Shown: piece by piece, positions 17,285-26,208 of the stretch
Position numbering within the stretch: the stretch's first letter is position 1
Layout: each line of letters opens with the position of its first letter
Translations under genes and position numbers: made by a program
Notes under the pieces: model-generated
The model's input: only the letters and a program-made list of their open reading frames with translations
The model's database searches: none
Told to the model about the DNA's origin: nothing
DNA from: Teredinibacter franksiae
GTDB lineage: Bacteria > Pseudomonadota > Gammaproteobacteria > Pseudomonadales > Cellvibrionaceae
Assembly: GCF_014218805.1 (NCBI RefSeq)
Contig: NZ_JACJUV010000001.1
Span: forward strand, 3,112,501-3,176,500
Direction of reading: 5' to 3'
Length of the DNA stretch: 64,000 bases

Positions 17285-17340
17285 CACTCTGTAACAGATT
17301 ACATGATTTTTGAGCGTAGGTAATTCGGCGTTACAGAGTG
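17285..17340. terminator. 11-bp inverted repeat between convergent genes
   Basis: CACTCTGTAAC (17285-17295) is exactly complementary to GTTACAGAGTG (17330-17340), with 34 bases between. It lies between two convergent genes, so it could fold in either transcript. No T-run follows, and it could instead be a protein site. Confidence 0.4.
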
Positions 17341-17371
17341 ATAGGTTAGGTAAGTTTATTCACCAAGGGCC

Positions 17372-17761
17372 TTAGTATTCCAAAATAAATTCATATTCTG
17401 CAGTGCCACCCATAGGTGCCGTAAAGTTGCCGTTGCCGGTTATTCCCATGCAGGCATCGGTGCCGGAATTCTCAACAACGGTACTGTTACTACTGGCAAC
17501 GCCATTGTCGAATTTACCCTGGTGTTGTAGCACTAGAGTGCCTGCTTTGTTATCTATTGTGCATTCAATCGTTTCGTAGCCAACAAATACCGCAGACTGT
17601 GGCGATTGGTAACTCATCACGTAGTGAATGGTTGAGTTGCCTTTTAAATCCCCAGTATAGGTTTGTGCTACAACGGCAGTGCTTTGTTTACTGCCGTTAT
17701 CGTTTTCTTGTGTGGTGTGTTCATCCCAGCCGGTAATTTGAAAATTTCCGTTTAATTTCAT
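17372..17761 (-). CDS. DUF3224 family protein
   Basis: 129 residues without a signal peptide. It starts MKLNGNFQITGWDE, the usual start of DUF3224 proteins, and continues with the family's lipocalin/allene-oxide-cyclase-barrel-like pattern (VAQTYTGDLKGNSTIHYVM, GYETIECTIDNKAGTLVLQHQGKF). Family function is unknown. The gene lies 10 bases downstream of the lipoprotein gene at 17772 and may be cotranscribed with it. Confidence 0.8.
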   Translation of the reverse strand: MKLNGNFQITGWDEHTTQENDNGSKQSTAVVAQTYTGDLKGNSTIHYVMSYQSPQSAVFVGYETIECTIDNKAGTLVLQHQGKFDNGVASSNSTVVENSGTDACMGITGNGNFTAPMGGTAEYEFILEY

Positions 17762-17771
17762 TTGTACTTCC

Positions 17772-18983
17772 TTATGGGTCTGACTGTCCGGTAGACACCA
17801 AAAATAGGTTGGTTAATTGGCTGCTGTCACTGGCGCTGGGGGCAATGCCCACGCAGGCGATAAACTTAGTACCAGAATCACGATAATCGTCGTTGATTGA
17901 GCATGTAGTCTTACCCAGAGGGCTTTCCGTTCCCGGAGCAGTAAGGCCACCTACAACAAATCCATCGAGCGGCTTGTTGTTATTGTCATCGTTTTCGGAG
18001 GAGAGATCGAGTATGTGGGCTGCGTTTTCGGTGTCACCGTTGCTGATATCGGTAACGGTGTACAAAGTGCATTTACCTGCTGCACAACCTCCTTTCACCG
18101 GAATGGAGCGTGGGCGAGAGTTGTAACTACTGTTGTAGAGGATGCCAATGTAGTCGGCATCAAAAATTGAACTTGCGGAGATAGATCTTTTCTGCACACT
18201 TAAAAGAAACTGAGAATCGCTACTGTCTCCGCTTTCCAACGCGTCTGAGTTGGTGGCAACTTCGATTGAGGTGGTTTCGTTGGCGCTGAACCAAGACTGT
18301 AGAGTCTCCGATGTTGACAGGCTCTCTGTACAGGTTCCGGTGCCCAATGAAATACCATCTAGCTCTTGTTCAGTGTTGTCCATTGAATATTGGATGACGA
18401 CAACTGTTTCGCCATTAACCTTGTTGTAACTTAGTTGGCCAAAATGCCCTTCGGTATGAACCTCGGCATTTTTGCTGTTGGCGGGCTTGTATAACAGCCA
18501 GTTGCTTGAGATGTTGGTGGGGCAACCGTTTGCGCGCGCGAGCATAAGGGGTTGGTCGACAGAACCATCGAAGGGTATGAAAATATTCAGGTTGTCGGCT
18601 ATGTTTATACCGGTAATCTGCTGGTTAGTTCCCACTCCTTGACCTGGCGTACTTTTGACCACCGTTAGTCGTATGAAGCCGGCACTTGTTTTTTCATAAT
18701 CTCCGTTAACAACGAGAGTTGGGGTTGAGTTTGGCGTATTGCTCTTATTAAAGGTGAAGGTCGAAATACTTTCGTTGACTACCAGTTCCCAGTTCGAGCC
18801 AGGCCCCCGGTAGGTTTTTTCATTGTTGTTGTCGCTCGAGCTGCTGGAGGAGCTGTCATTGTCGCTTGGGTCCCAGCCGCGTTCACAGGCGGGCAACAGA
18901 AGGCCAATGGATAGGGTCAGCGTGACAGCGGACAGCGTTTTTAACACGCGAAGATTGGCGATTGTGCTTTTGAACACTTTCAC
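17772..18983 (-). CDS. Secreted lipoprotein with Ser/Asp/Asn linker, unknown function
   Basis: 403 residues from GTG 18983, preceded by AAGGAAATATT as RBS. The signal ends in LLLPAC, a lipobox, and a low-complexity linker (DPSDNDSSSSSSSDNNN) follows, a style common in Cellvibrionaceae surface proteins. The rest is predicted beta-rich with several Cys (GGCAAGKC, ACVG) that may form disulfides. No family recognised. A DUF3224 gene follows immediately. Confidence 0.75.
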   Translation of the reverse strand: MKVFKSTIANLRVLKTLSAVTLTLSIGLLLPACERGWDPSDNDSSSSSSSDNNNEKTYRGPGSNWELVVNESISTFTFNKSNTPNSTPTLVVNGDYEKTSAGFIRLTVVKSTPGQGVGTNQQITGINIADNLNIFIPFDGSVDQPLMLARANGCPTNISSNWLLYKPANSKNAEVHTEGHFGQLSYNKVNGETVVVIQYSMDNTEQELDGISLGTGTCTESLSTSETLQSWFSANETTSIEVATNSDALESGDSSDSQFLLSVQKRSISASSIFDADYIGILYNSSYNSRPRSIPVKGGCAAGKCTLYTVTDISNGDTENAAHILDLSSENDDNNNKPLDGFVVGGLTAPGTESPLGKTTCSINDDYRDSGTKFIACVGIAPSASDSSQLTNLFLVSTGQSDP

Positions 18984-19111
18984 AATATTTCCTTATTGTT
19001 AGCAGGTATTTTTTGCGTGCAAGGTAAATTTTTAGAAGCGTTGAATACTATTTTAGTACTTGTTTGTAGGCTGATAGACAGCCAGAAGCAATAAGGTAGT
19101 ATGAATAACGG

Positions 19112-20251
19112 TCAATACCAAGCAGATACAAAGAAGCGTATCACATTCGCATTAAAGCTGTATAACGGCTCGTTTCCTATACCGAACTCTTGCGAATTTT
19201 CGGCAAGGTTTTCGCGGAAGTTGGCATAGTCGAAGCTGATGCTGTCCCAATAGAGGTTTACAGTGGCTTTTTCAAAATAAGAAAGCCAACTAGACTTAAT
19301 GTCATAGGATGCTCCAAGTCCAAAAGCAATATCGGAAAATTCGCTCATTTCTTTGTCGCGGGCTAGAAAATTCTGTGCATTGCGGTAGGGAAATAAATCA
19401 GAATAAAAGGAAGCCTGTGTCTGGCTGTAGGAGCGTACCTTGGCTTCAAAAATCCACTGTTCTTGATAGGGGTGAAGATACCTAATTTCATAGTTCTTTG
19501 CGGATATACCCCAGCTATCGCGAAACTGCCTGGCTTCGGCTCTTATAGAGGCGCGATACGGGAGGTAGTACATACTGCGAATAGCAAATGCATCACTGTT
19601 ACGGGTGCCAGGGTAGACTTCACGTTGTGTACCTAGGCCTCCGTCATCATCAAGATAGCGAACACTGCGATAAGGGTTATTGAGATAACCTTCATCTATA
19701 ACGGTTTCGGCATTTAAGGCAACTATAAGGTTTTTTGTTAAAATTTGGGTCCAACCAATACTAAATCGTTGATGCTGGGCTTTCTCACTAAATTCAGGTG
19801 TACCGTTTTGCATTACGGTGTCGTTGCCCTGTGAATAGCCAAGGCTTAAGGTGATTAGGTCACCGAAAAAGTCCTGACTAACGGCAAGGCCAACGGTCTC
19901 TGCCTCGTAATCACTTTCAATACTTTGGGTATAGCTAACGCTCATGGTTGAACGGCCACGCAGGTAATCCATTCCTCCGCCGGTTTCTGTTCTTTCTTCG
20001 GTGTATGGGCTGCCCTGGGTAAGCACATCTAGTGAGGCGCTGGTGACAAAGTCGACGTAGTAATTTCCCCACACGGAAACTTTATCGGCAATGTTTTTCC
20101 GAAGTAATACCGAGGGGCCATCAATGGTTACGCCGCCGCCGGAAAAACTGTGAAAGAGAATGTCCGACCGATCTTCTGGCAGCACGGCAGCCTTTGCCGG
20201 TATTACAAGTACGCTAAAAAGCAGAAGTAGATAACGGATATTTTTATTCAT
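19112..20251 (-). CDS. DUF3570 outer-membrane beta-barrel protein
   Basis: 379 residues with a signal peptide (YLLLLFSVLVIPAKA). The N-terminal part reads AVLPEDRSDILFHSFSGGGV, typical of DUF3570. Alternating polar/hydrophobic strands fill the rest, and the protein ends in FVSAWY, a terminal aromatic suited to BAM-mediated insertion. DUF3570 is regularly encoded next to DUF4266 and TlpA-like thioredoxins, exactly as here. A 150-bp gap separates it from the DUF4266 gene, but the orientation suggests one operon. Biochemical role unknown. Confidence 0.85.
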   Translation of the reverse strand: MNKNIRYLLLLFSVLVIPAKAAVLPEDRSDILFHSFSGGGVTIDGPSVLLRKNIADKVSVWGNYYVDFVTSASLDVLTQGSPYTEERTETGGGMDYLRGRSTMSVSYTQSIESDYEAETVGLAVSQDFFGDLITLSLGYSQGNDTVMQNGTPEFSEKAQHQRFSIGWTQILTKNLIVALNAETVIDEGYLNNPYRSVRYLDDDGGLGTQREVYPGTRNSDAFAIRSMYYLPYRASIRAEARQFRDSWGISAKNYEIRYLHPYQEQWIFEAKVRSYSQTQASFYSDLFPYRNAQNFLARDKEMSEFSDIAFGLGASYDIKSSWLSYFEKATVNLYWDSISFDYANFRENLAENSQEFGIGNEPLYSFNANVIRFFVSAWY

Positions 20252-20401
20252 TAGTTCGTTTCTTTCTCATCGTTTCCGCGTAAGCGTGAATCTAACATTG
20301 TTCTGTGGGTTCCTGTGCGCGCAGGAATGGCATATAGCTAATGTGGCTTGCCCGAGAAAGCCCTAAGGCTGCTCCTGCTCCACCGGGTTAGCCTGCACAC
20401 T

Positions 20402-20641
20402 CTAATTACACCCGCACCCGCCACCGGCACTACCTTCTGCGCCTCTTGCAGATTCACGCGCTTCGTATACGTGGTTTATATACCGTGTAGACGCAGGGTG
20501 CGATTCGAAGGCCATAATCGGGTCGGCGAGATTTTCACGCTCGTAGGGTTTTACCCAGGGTTTTATAAAGGAGCAGCCGCTGATAGAGCAGAATAAGAAC
20601 CCCGCCAAAAATATTTTGCGTATTAGGTTTAACTGCTGCAT
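20402..20641 (-). CDS. DUF4266 small lipoprotein with Cys-rich C-terminus
   Basis: 79 residues. The signal ends in SISGC, a lipobox. The conserved DUF4266 core is WVKPYERENLADPIMAF followed by YINHVYEARESARGA. It ends GSAGGGCGCN, placing two Cys one residue apart at the extreme C-terminus. The start overlaps the end of the tlpA-like gene by 13 bases, indicating translational coupling. The CGC tail could bind a metal or be the substrate of the neighbouring thioredoxin; both are inferences. Confidence 0.87.
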   Translation of the reverse strand: MQQLNLIRKIFLAGFLFCSISGCSFIKPWVKPYERENLADPIMAFESHPASTRYINHVYEARESARGAEGSAGGGCGCN

Positions 20642-21147
20642 GAGCGGAGCAACCCTTTAATGTGTTTAATGTAGGCTTTTTCGTCGCCAGGCTTGTAGCC
20701 CCGGTGCAGGTAGGACATATTGCCGTCGCAGTCGATCATTACGCTGCTGGGCATGGCATCTACTTTGTAGGCTTCGCTTACTTTACTGGTTGTGTCATAG
20801 AGAATGGGGAAGCTTACGGGAATCTCTTTTAATAGGTGGTCGGCTTCTTTTGGGTCAGCCTCTACATTTATGCCTAGAAGCACAAAGCCAGCTGGCGAAT
20901 ACTTTTTGTGAATCTTTTCAAGCAATGGCATTTCCTGACGGCAGGGGCCGCACCAGGACGCCCAGAAATTTAGCATTACCACTTGGCCGCGTAGCTCACT
21001 AAGGCGAACATTTTTACCCTGATTAGACTTTAGGGTGAAATCTTTGGCGGGTGAGGCCTTTCCTGCTGCTATTGATAGCGGAGTAAAAAGGATTGCGCAA
21101 AGAGATGTTGTAATTACCAATGCTTTTAGAATTCGGGTGAGCTGCAT
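20629..21147 (-). CDS. TlpA-like periplasmic thioredoxin
   Basis: 172 residues with a signal segment (LVITTSLCAILFTPLSIAAG) and a thioredoxin fold of the TlpA/ResA type. The active site is FWASWCGPCRQE (Cys66 and Cys69), and the cis-Pro region reads VDAMPSSVMID. Such proteins reduce specific periplasmic disulfides, for example in apocytochromes or copper proteins. Its coupling to a Cys-tailed DUF4266 lipoprotein and its place among haem-motif lipoproteins make haem-Cys or metal-Cys maintenance a reasonable role. The target is not proven. Confidence 0.9.
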   Translation of the reverse strand: MQLTRILKALVITTSLCAILFTPLSIAAGKASPAKDFTLKSNQGKNVRLSELRGQVVMLNFWASWCGPCRQEMPLLEKIHKKYSPAGFVLLGINVEADPKEADHLLKEIPVSFPILYDTTSKVSEAYKVDAMPSSVMIDCDGNMSYLHRGYKPGDEKAYIKHIKGLLRSCSS

Positions 21148-21161
21148 AAGTCTTTGCCTCG

Positions 21162-21824
21162 TTAGAAGAAAATGGATGTTCCGATATGGGTTTCCAGGTT
21201 CTGTATGGGTTTGTCGTCACCTAAAATATTATGGGTGAACAGGTGATTGCGTACGTCGAGGCGAAATGCGAGCCAGTCAGTCATAAAAATTCGAAAGCCG
21301 CCGCCAAAGTTATAGGTGAAATATTCGTTGTCAGCAAAAGCTGTATTGCCGACCCCACCGATAAAATAATAAGCGGTATTGAATGAATACTTTCCTACGA
21401 AAACTTCACCGGGCAGCAAGTTGAAGCCGATGGATAAATTATAGTAGTCGAATTGGCGCTGGTCATCGGTTAGCAGCGGAGTGCCGCCGCTTAACGTTTC
21501 GTAGCTTGTTTCGGTGGTGATGGTAGAACCGTATACACCTTCGAGAAAAATATCTTCGGTAATGTGATAGGCCGCGCGAGCACCGTAAACATTGTTGGTG
21601 CCAAAATCTTCTACGCTAATAACACCAGCGAATATACCAAATTCGAAGTTTTCATTGTCTATTTTTTCTTCGTCGATACTGCGACGCTCAAGATCTGGAT
21701 TGATCACAGCGTCGAGCACGGTTTCACCGTCTGCTTGGGATTCTTCTTCATCCTGCGCCTGGGCGACGGGCACAAAGGCCAGCGCGAGTAAGATCAGAAA
21801 AATACGCTGATAGCGGCTTTCCAT
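21162..21824 (-). CDS. Outer-membrane beta-barrel protein
   Basis: 220 residues with a signal peptide (IFLILLALAFVPVAQA), an acidic linker (DEEESQADGE), and a small-barrel pattern of alternating strands (GARAAYHITEDIFLEGVYGS, YYFIGGVGNTAFADNEYFTYNFGGGFRIF). It ends IGTSIFF, with a terminal Phe. It resembles the outer-membrane beta-barrel proteins often annotated as porin-like OmpA/OmpW folds. Its first codons overlap the preceding SH3-barrel gene by 31 bases. That protein has a related barrel, so the two may pair. Confidence 0.75.
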   Translation of the reverse strand: MESRYQRIFLILLALAFVPVAQAQDEEESQADGETVLDAVINPDLERRSIDEEKIDNENFEFGIFAGVISVEDFGTNNVYGARAAYHITEDIFLEGVYGSTITTETSYETLSGGTPLLTDDQRQFDYYNLSIGFNLLPGEVFVGKYSFNTAYYFIGGVGNTAFADNEYFTYNFGGGFRIFMTDWLAFRLDVRNHLFTHNILGDDKPIQNLETHIGTSIFF

Positions 21825-22543
21825 TCGTCAACCTCTTCATTTGTTTCACGCGCGGTAAGCAGCGTGTGATCGTTATATTCAACGCGAAATAAAAAACTGC
21901 GGGAAGCGTAAAAAATAAATCCGCCACCAACGGTAAGTGTGCCGTTTTCGCGATCTTCAGATTGGACAATATCAGAACTTGGCGAAATTAAAATTGCGCC
22001 AGAACCGAGAGTAAAAAACGGTGAAACATTCCAGTCGGGGAAGGGCTCGTGTACCGCATTAAGTGAAACCATTTTACTGTTGGAGAATGAGCCAAATGCT
22101 TGGGTATAACGCAATTCTGCCGATATGTTGCGGGTGAGATGGTAACCAATATGGGTGTTTAGGCCGCGAGCACCGGAAAAATCACCGCCGCCTACACCTA
22201 GCTCCCAACGCCGAGTATCGAAAGCTTCGCGACCGGGTTTGGATAGATCAACAATTTCACCTGCGGGGCCAAGGGTATCGCGAAACTCATCGCGGTGAAC
22301 CCAGCCCTTTTTTCCATCCGTTGTTTCAACCTTGTACCAATCCGTTCGGCGTTTATAAATTTTCACCTGTTCGTTTTTTTCTATGGTATGGAACACTGGG
22401 TAGCCACGGCCTGGGCCAGTGTGCATTTCGGCGTAGGCGTCGGTGACAATAACATCCACACCCTTGTCTTTAGCTATTGCTTGAAATGGCAGCAATAGCA
22501 TGACGATTAACACGATAAGATTCGTTTTTACAGGCAACTTCAT
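21794..22543 (-). CDS. SH3-domain plus outer-membrane barrel protein
   Basis: 249 residues, starting at the ATG at 22541-22543 because it opens a clear signal peptide (IVLIVMLLLPFQAIA); the frame is open further upstream. Residues about 30-85 form a bacterial SH3 domain (AYAEMHTGPGRGYPVFHTI, then KKGWVHRDEF). After this comes a barrel-type region (GGDFSGARGLNTHIGYHLTRNISAELRYTQ) that ends AAISVFF. SH3 domains of this kind bind cell-wall or protein ligands. The arrangement suggests a barrel with a periplasmic anchor to peptidoglycan or a partner. Confidence 0.78.
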   Translation of the reverse strand: MKLPVKTNLIVLIVMLLLPFQAIAKDKGVDVIVTDAYAEMHTGPGRGYPVFHTIEKNEQVKIYKRRTDWYKVETTDGKKGWVHRDEFRDTLGPAGEIVDLSKPGREAFDTRRWELGVGGGDFSGARGLNTHIGYHLTRNISAELRYTQAFGSFSNSKMVSLNAVHEPFPDWNVSPFFTLGSGAILISPSSDIVQSEDRENGTLTVGGGFIFYASRSFLFRVEYNDHTLLTARETNEEVDEWKAAISVFF

Positions 22544-22592
22544 ATCCCGTGCAGGCTTGTTCCGATTAAGGCTGTGGATGGCGTCGTTAGAT

Positions 22593-25500
22593 TTATGGAG
22601 CATCAAACTGATTATTGTAGTACTGCCCACCAATATCCATCCATTCTGCTATAAGTTTTAATTCTGCGCCATTTAAATAGCCGTCATGTGATCCACCGGG
22701 AGCAAATACATCGAAAAACTCATCGGATGCTAGTGCGCCAGCCGGCGACAATAGGGCGCCATTACGATTGCCTGTTTCGACCATTATGGGAATGGGTTCG
22801 AGTACCGGGTCGCCGTTAATGTCGAATACTGGATTCCCTTCGTCGTCTACCACTTGTTGCATTTCTTGCACCAAGTAGGGCACAGGGTTGCCGTTTTCAT
22901 CCAGTACCAGTGTCAAATTGGGGTCGATGGTATCCAGTGGCGCGGGTACGGTGTTGCCGTTTTGATCAATGGCTTCGAATTGTGCTATGTCTTCGATAAC
23001 CAGTTGAATCATTTGAAATTGAGGCACGCCGTCTACAACCAGTTGCTCAAGTTCCAGTCGCAGGTTTCCGTTTGCATCTAATTCGAGTACACGGTTACCG
23101 AATAGCAGGTGTGCGTAAGAGACCAAGTAATCGTTGCGTTCTTCCGATTGGGCGGCCGATAAATTTAGCTGGCGGTTACCGGCGGGTATAATCGTCATGC
23201 CGTCTGCGTCAGCGGTGCTATGGCAGTTGGTGCAGGTATAATCAGAAATTAATACGGGTGGTTCACTGTCGTCGAAAGTTTGGCGAGATACCTCCCACAC
23301 GGGCTGAATGTGCGGGATGTAGTTGATGACAATACGGCACAGGCTATTCCAGTTTACGGCACAGTCGGTGGGTGCTTCGGAACGCAAATCGCTGTAGCTT
23401 AAATCCGTGGTGGCGACTATTGGTCGAGTAGTGCCGTCTTCGGTCCAGTCGCTGTAGTCGAGTATGTTAACCGATGGGGTGCGCGCGCCATTTACGCGCG
23501 CATAGTACTGAGCCATGCTCTCGCCTACCTGAGGGTCGGTGTGGGGCGTACCGAATTCATCACGCAGCCGAGTATTGGGGAAGGGCGCATCGGAAAGTGC
23601 TCCAAGATTAATCGATGGCGGTTCGGCGCCAACGCGACCATGAGGTGTTTCGGTGTCATCACTGGTATGGCAGCCCGAGCACTCACGTACTTCACCGGCA
23701 CGTAGGGTCATCCAATATTCGTGGCGAGGGCCAAGGTCGCCGCTGCCATCGGTGGTCACACGCCTGCCGTTGGCATCGAGAATAGAGAAAGTAAAGGCAA
23801 CATCGGCAGGCACTTTGAACATAGCCGAGCCATCGGGTTCGATGGGGATGTAGCCGAGAATATCACTCATCCAACTGACGCGGCCAAAGGCGCTGTTATC
23901 AAAATCTACTACGTCGTCATCGGCCTGGGATACGGCTTTTACTAAGCGAATAAAGCGCGCGGGCCTTTCGGCTTCAGGGGTTTGCAGTGGATCGGCGGTG
24001 GCGTTGATGCCATTGGGTGAAACATCCATTCCATCGATATCGTAGACGCTGCGAATATGCAGAATACCCACATTTTCATCGGCCAGCTCCTGTTCAAAAT
24101 CTTGGCCGGGTACTGGGTCGGGAATGAAGTCGGGAAGAGGGATGGGCTGCAGAACAAGCGCATCGGTATAGATGGTTTCTTGCTGAGCTAATACAACCGG
24201 TGATTGGGTTTGTGTTAGTGGATCGAAAATCCACAGGCCATACAGCGGTAAAGCAGACTGTATGTTAGGTAGGCTAAGTGCGCTGTCCGTACAGGGAAAA
24301 CTGCCTACTTCCTCTTCCGTAATGGTGACGGGCGTTTCCGTTGTGTCGCCATCGGTATTCACAAATTCGCCCGCGTCATTTATTAACTGCAGAGCATCGT
24401 CGATAAAAATGCCAAGGCGGTACCCGCGCAATTGGCAGGGCGCCCAGCTCATAAGTAAGCGCTCGCTTCCGTCGTCTATGGGGTAGGCTGAGCTGTAGTA
24501 ACCGGCGGGCGACACAGAGCCGTCGGTAGTAATATCGGCGTCAATAATGGATTGTTGCGCCGAGCCTGTAGCGCCCGAGCCAGGTACTGCGATGTTGGAC
24601 TCGGTGAAATTGAGGGTATCAATAGCCACCATACCGCCCCCGAGTTTCTCCGATGAACGTGGGCGCAAGTTTACCTGAATACGGTTGTCGATTAATTCTC
24701 GTGGTTTGGCAAATACGCCTTCGGACTCGTTAGTACCGGTGGTTTGACTGTGGAAACCGTATTCCAGGCTGACGTTACTGCCGTTAGGGTTAGCGGTGTA
24801 AAGGCTCAGGCGATCTTTGTCGCCGGTGTAGTTGTCCCAACGCAGAAACATAATGCGGCCGTCATTGAGTAGTGTGGGGTAAAGGTCGTGACTCTGGTTA
24901 AAGGTAATTTGTTTTATTTCGGTGCCGGAATCTTCCATTACATGTAGCGAGAAGGCTTCGGTTTCTTCGTCATCTTCCGTTAGTGCCGAAAATTGTGGTT
25001 TATTTTCATCGAGTAGCACCGCGCGGGAGCGGCGTTGGCGGTTGGTTGAAAAAACAATCCGTCCATCGGCCAAGTAGGCCGGCATGATGTCCTGGCCTTC
25101 TTCGGCAATGGTATTAGATTCAATTAAACGCCGGAGGATTTCTGTTTCAAGGTCATATTCCCAGATATTCCAAGTAGGCTGTTCATCTTCATCTAGGCCT
25201 TCTATTTCCGGTGCGCGCATGGAAAACAACAGCTTGGTGCCGTCGGGGTCAACGGTAAGCCCTTTAACGTCATACATGGGCGCCGAGGCTTCCCCTCCGT
25301 CGGCGGGTGCTTCTTCCGCCCCAAAGGCGACGTCGGTAATCAGTATGGCGTCGGCGGGTACCGAGGCGCGGTCTTTGAGGTAGAGGCGCGCGCCGGGATT
25401 AAATTGCGTTAACTCCAGCAGGTTATCGGGAACAAACAGTCCGTCCTCGTCACGGGGTATGGGGCGCTCGATGTAGGCAACGGGAAAATCGGCGACTACG

Positions 25501-25607
25501 GGATCGGGCTCTTGGGTATCACCACCTCCACCGCTACTAACATCGCAGCCCTGCAAAAAAATATAACTGATCAGGCTGAGAATAAAAATCGGTTGTTTGC
25601 GACTCAT
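22593..25607 (-). CDS. Large two-haem lipoprotein resembling hydrazine-synthase alpha (HzsA-like)
   Basis: 1004 residues. The signal ends in FLQGC, a lipobox. The first half has TolB/WD40-like propeller signatures (VKGLTVDPDGTKLLFSMRAP, GQDIMPAYLADGRIVFSTNR, SHDLYPTLLNDGRIMFLRWD), as in HzsA-related proteins. Two c-type haem motifs follow, CSGCH near residue 640 and CTNCH near residue 790. The C-terminus is acidic and repetitive (DENGNPVPY, DEEGNPVFDINGDPV), then GGQYYNNQF. Real hydrazine synthase also needs beta and gamma subunits, which are absent, so this is a family resemblance and not a claim of anammox. It is probably a surface electron-transfer or oxidoreductase protein. It heads the minus-strand operon and faces the plus-strand haem-protein operon across 600 bp. 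Confidence 0.78.
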   Translation of the reverse strand: MSRKQPIFILSLISYIFLQGCDVSSGGGGDTQEPDPVVADFPVAYIERPIPRDEDGLFVPDNLLELTQFNPGARLYLKDRASVPADAILITDVAFGAEEAPADGGEASAPMYDVKGLTVDPDGTKLLFSMRAPEIEGLDEDEQPTWNIWEYDLETEILRRLIESNTIAEEGQDIMPAYLADGRIVFSTNRQRRSRAVLLDENKPQFSALTEDDEETEAFSLHVMEDSGTEIKQITFNQSHDLYPTLLNDGRIMFLRWDNYTGDKDRLSLYTANPNGSNVSLEYGFHSQTTGTNESEGVFAKPRELIDNRIQVNLRPRSSEKLGGGMVAIDTLNFTESNIAVPGSGATGSAQQSIIDADITTDGSVSPAGYYSSAYPIDDGSERLLMSWAPCQLRGYRLGIFIDDALQLINDAGEFVNTDGDTTETPVTITEEEVGSFPCTDSALSLPNIQSALPLYGLWIFDPLTQTQSPVVLAQQETIYTDALVLQPIPLPDFIPDPVPGQDFEQELADENVGILHIRSVYDIDGMDVSPNGINATADPLQTPEAERPARFIRLVKAVSQADDDVVDFDNSAFGRVSWMSDILGYIPIEPDGSAMFKVPADVAFTFSILDANGRRVTTDGSGDLGPRHEYWMTLRAGEVRECSGCHTSDDTETPHGRVGAEPPSINLGALSDAPFPNTRLRDEFGTPHTDPQVGESMAQYYARVNGARTPSVNILDYSDWTEDGTTRPIVATTDLSYSDLRSEAPTDCAVNWNSLCRIVINYIPHIQPVWEVSRQTFDDSEPPVLISDYTCTNCHSTADADGMTIIPAGNRQLNLSAAQSEERNDYLVSYAHLLFGNRVLELDANGNLRLELEQLVVDGVPQFQMIQLVIEDIAQFEAIDQNGNTVPAPLDTIDPNLTLVLDENGNPVPYLVQEMQQVVDDEGNPVFDINGDPVLEPIPIMVETGNRNGALLSPAGALASDEFFDVFAPGGSHDGYLNGAELKLIAEWMDIGGQYYNNQFDAP

Positions 25608-26208
25608 AACGCCACTCTTTCTATGGGGTCTTTTACATTAATTACATTGTTCATTTTTATTGGCCTAGCGTTTTTGGGTAAACAATGCAGATGAATACTG
25701 TGTAACGCCTTTGGCGTTCTCCATTTTGTTGATTCACTCTAAAACAAGCTTTATGCCCATAACAGCGTATTTTTGCCTAGTTGGCCACGGGTTTACGAAT
25801 CTTTACACAATTGCAGAATTATTCAGCGAATATGGGGGGCAGTGAATGAGCGGTTGTGGCGATTATGCGCAGCAAACACCGAGTAAAGATGACGTGGTTC
25901 TCATTTTGATTGGTTTTTACATAATTTAACGGGTTGAAACTGCAATTGGGAATAATTCGTGCGTTTGCCTCAACGCGTTAAATAGGCACTAAACAAAGTC
26001 ACCGTGTAGTGAGTGAGATTGCAGTTATTTAAAAAGCAATCTGTTTTAAAGTGACAAAATTTGGCGAAAGGCTACAAAAATTGTGCGCCGTTAGGTTTTG
26101 GCAATCAAGCTTGGCGCCAATGAGAAAATTAAAAGGCGTAACAGCAAAACGCATAAATGCTGCAGGTGTGAACCCAAAGCAGAATTAATTAGCGAGAAAG
26201 GCAAAGCG
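25608..26208. other. Divergent promoter region between the two haem-protein operons
   Basis: About 600 bp without a convincing gene. It must carry the promoters for both the HzsA-like operon (minus) and the cytochrome/LamG/DUF1501 operon (plus). No clear operator palindrome was seen. The frame of the plus-strand gene stays open back to 26098, but that part lacks a signal sequence and an RBS. Confidence 0.5.

Noticed and set aside
22593..25607. True hydrazine synthase / anammox capability
   Set aside because: Only an alpha-like protein is present, without beta/gamma subunits or hydrazine dehydrogenase; family resemblance only.
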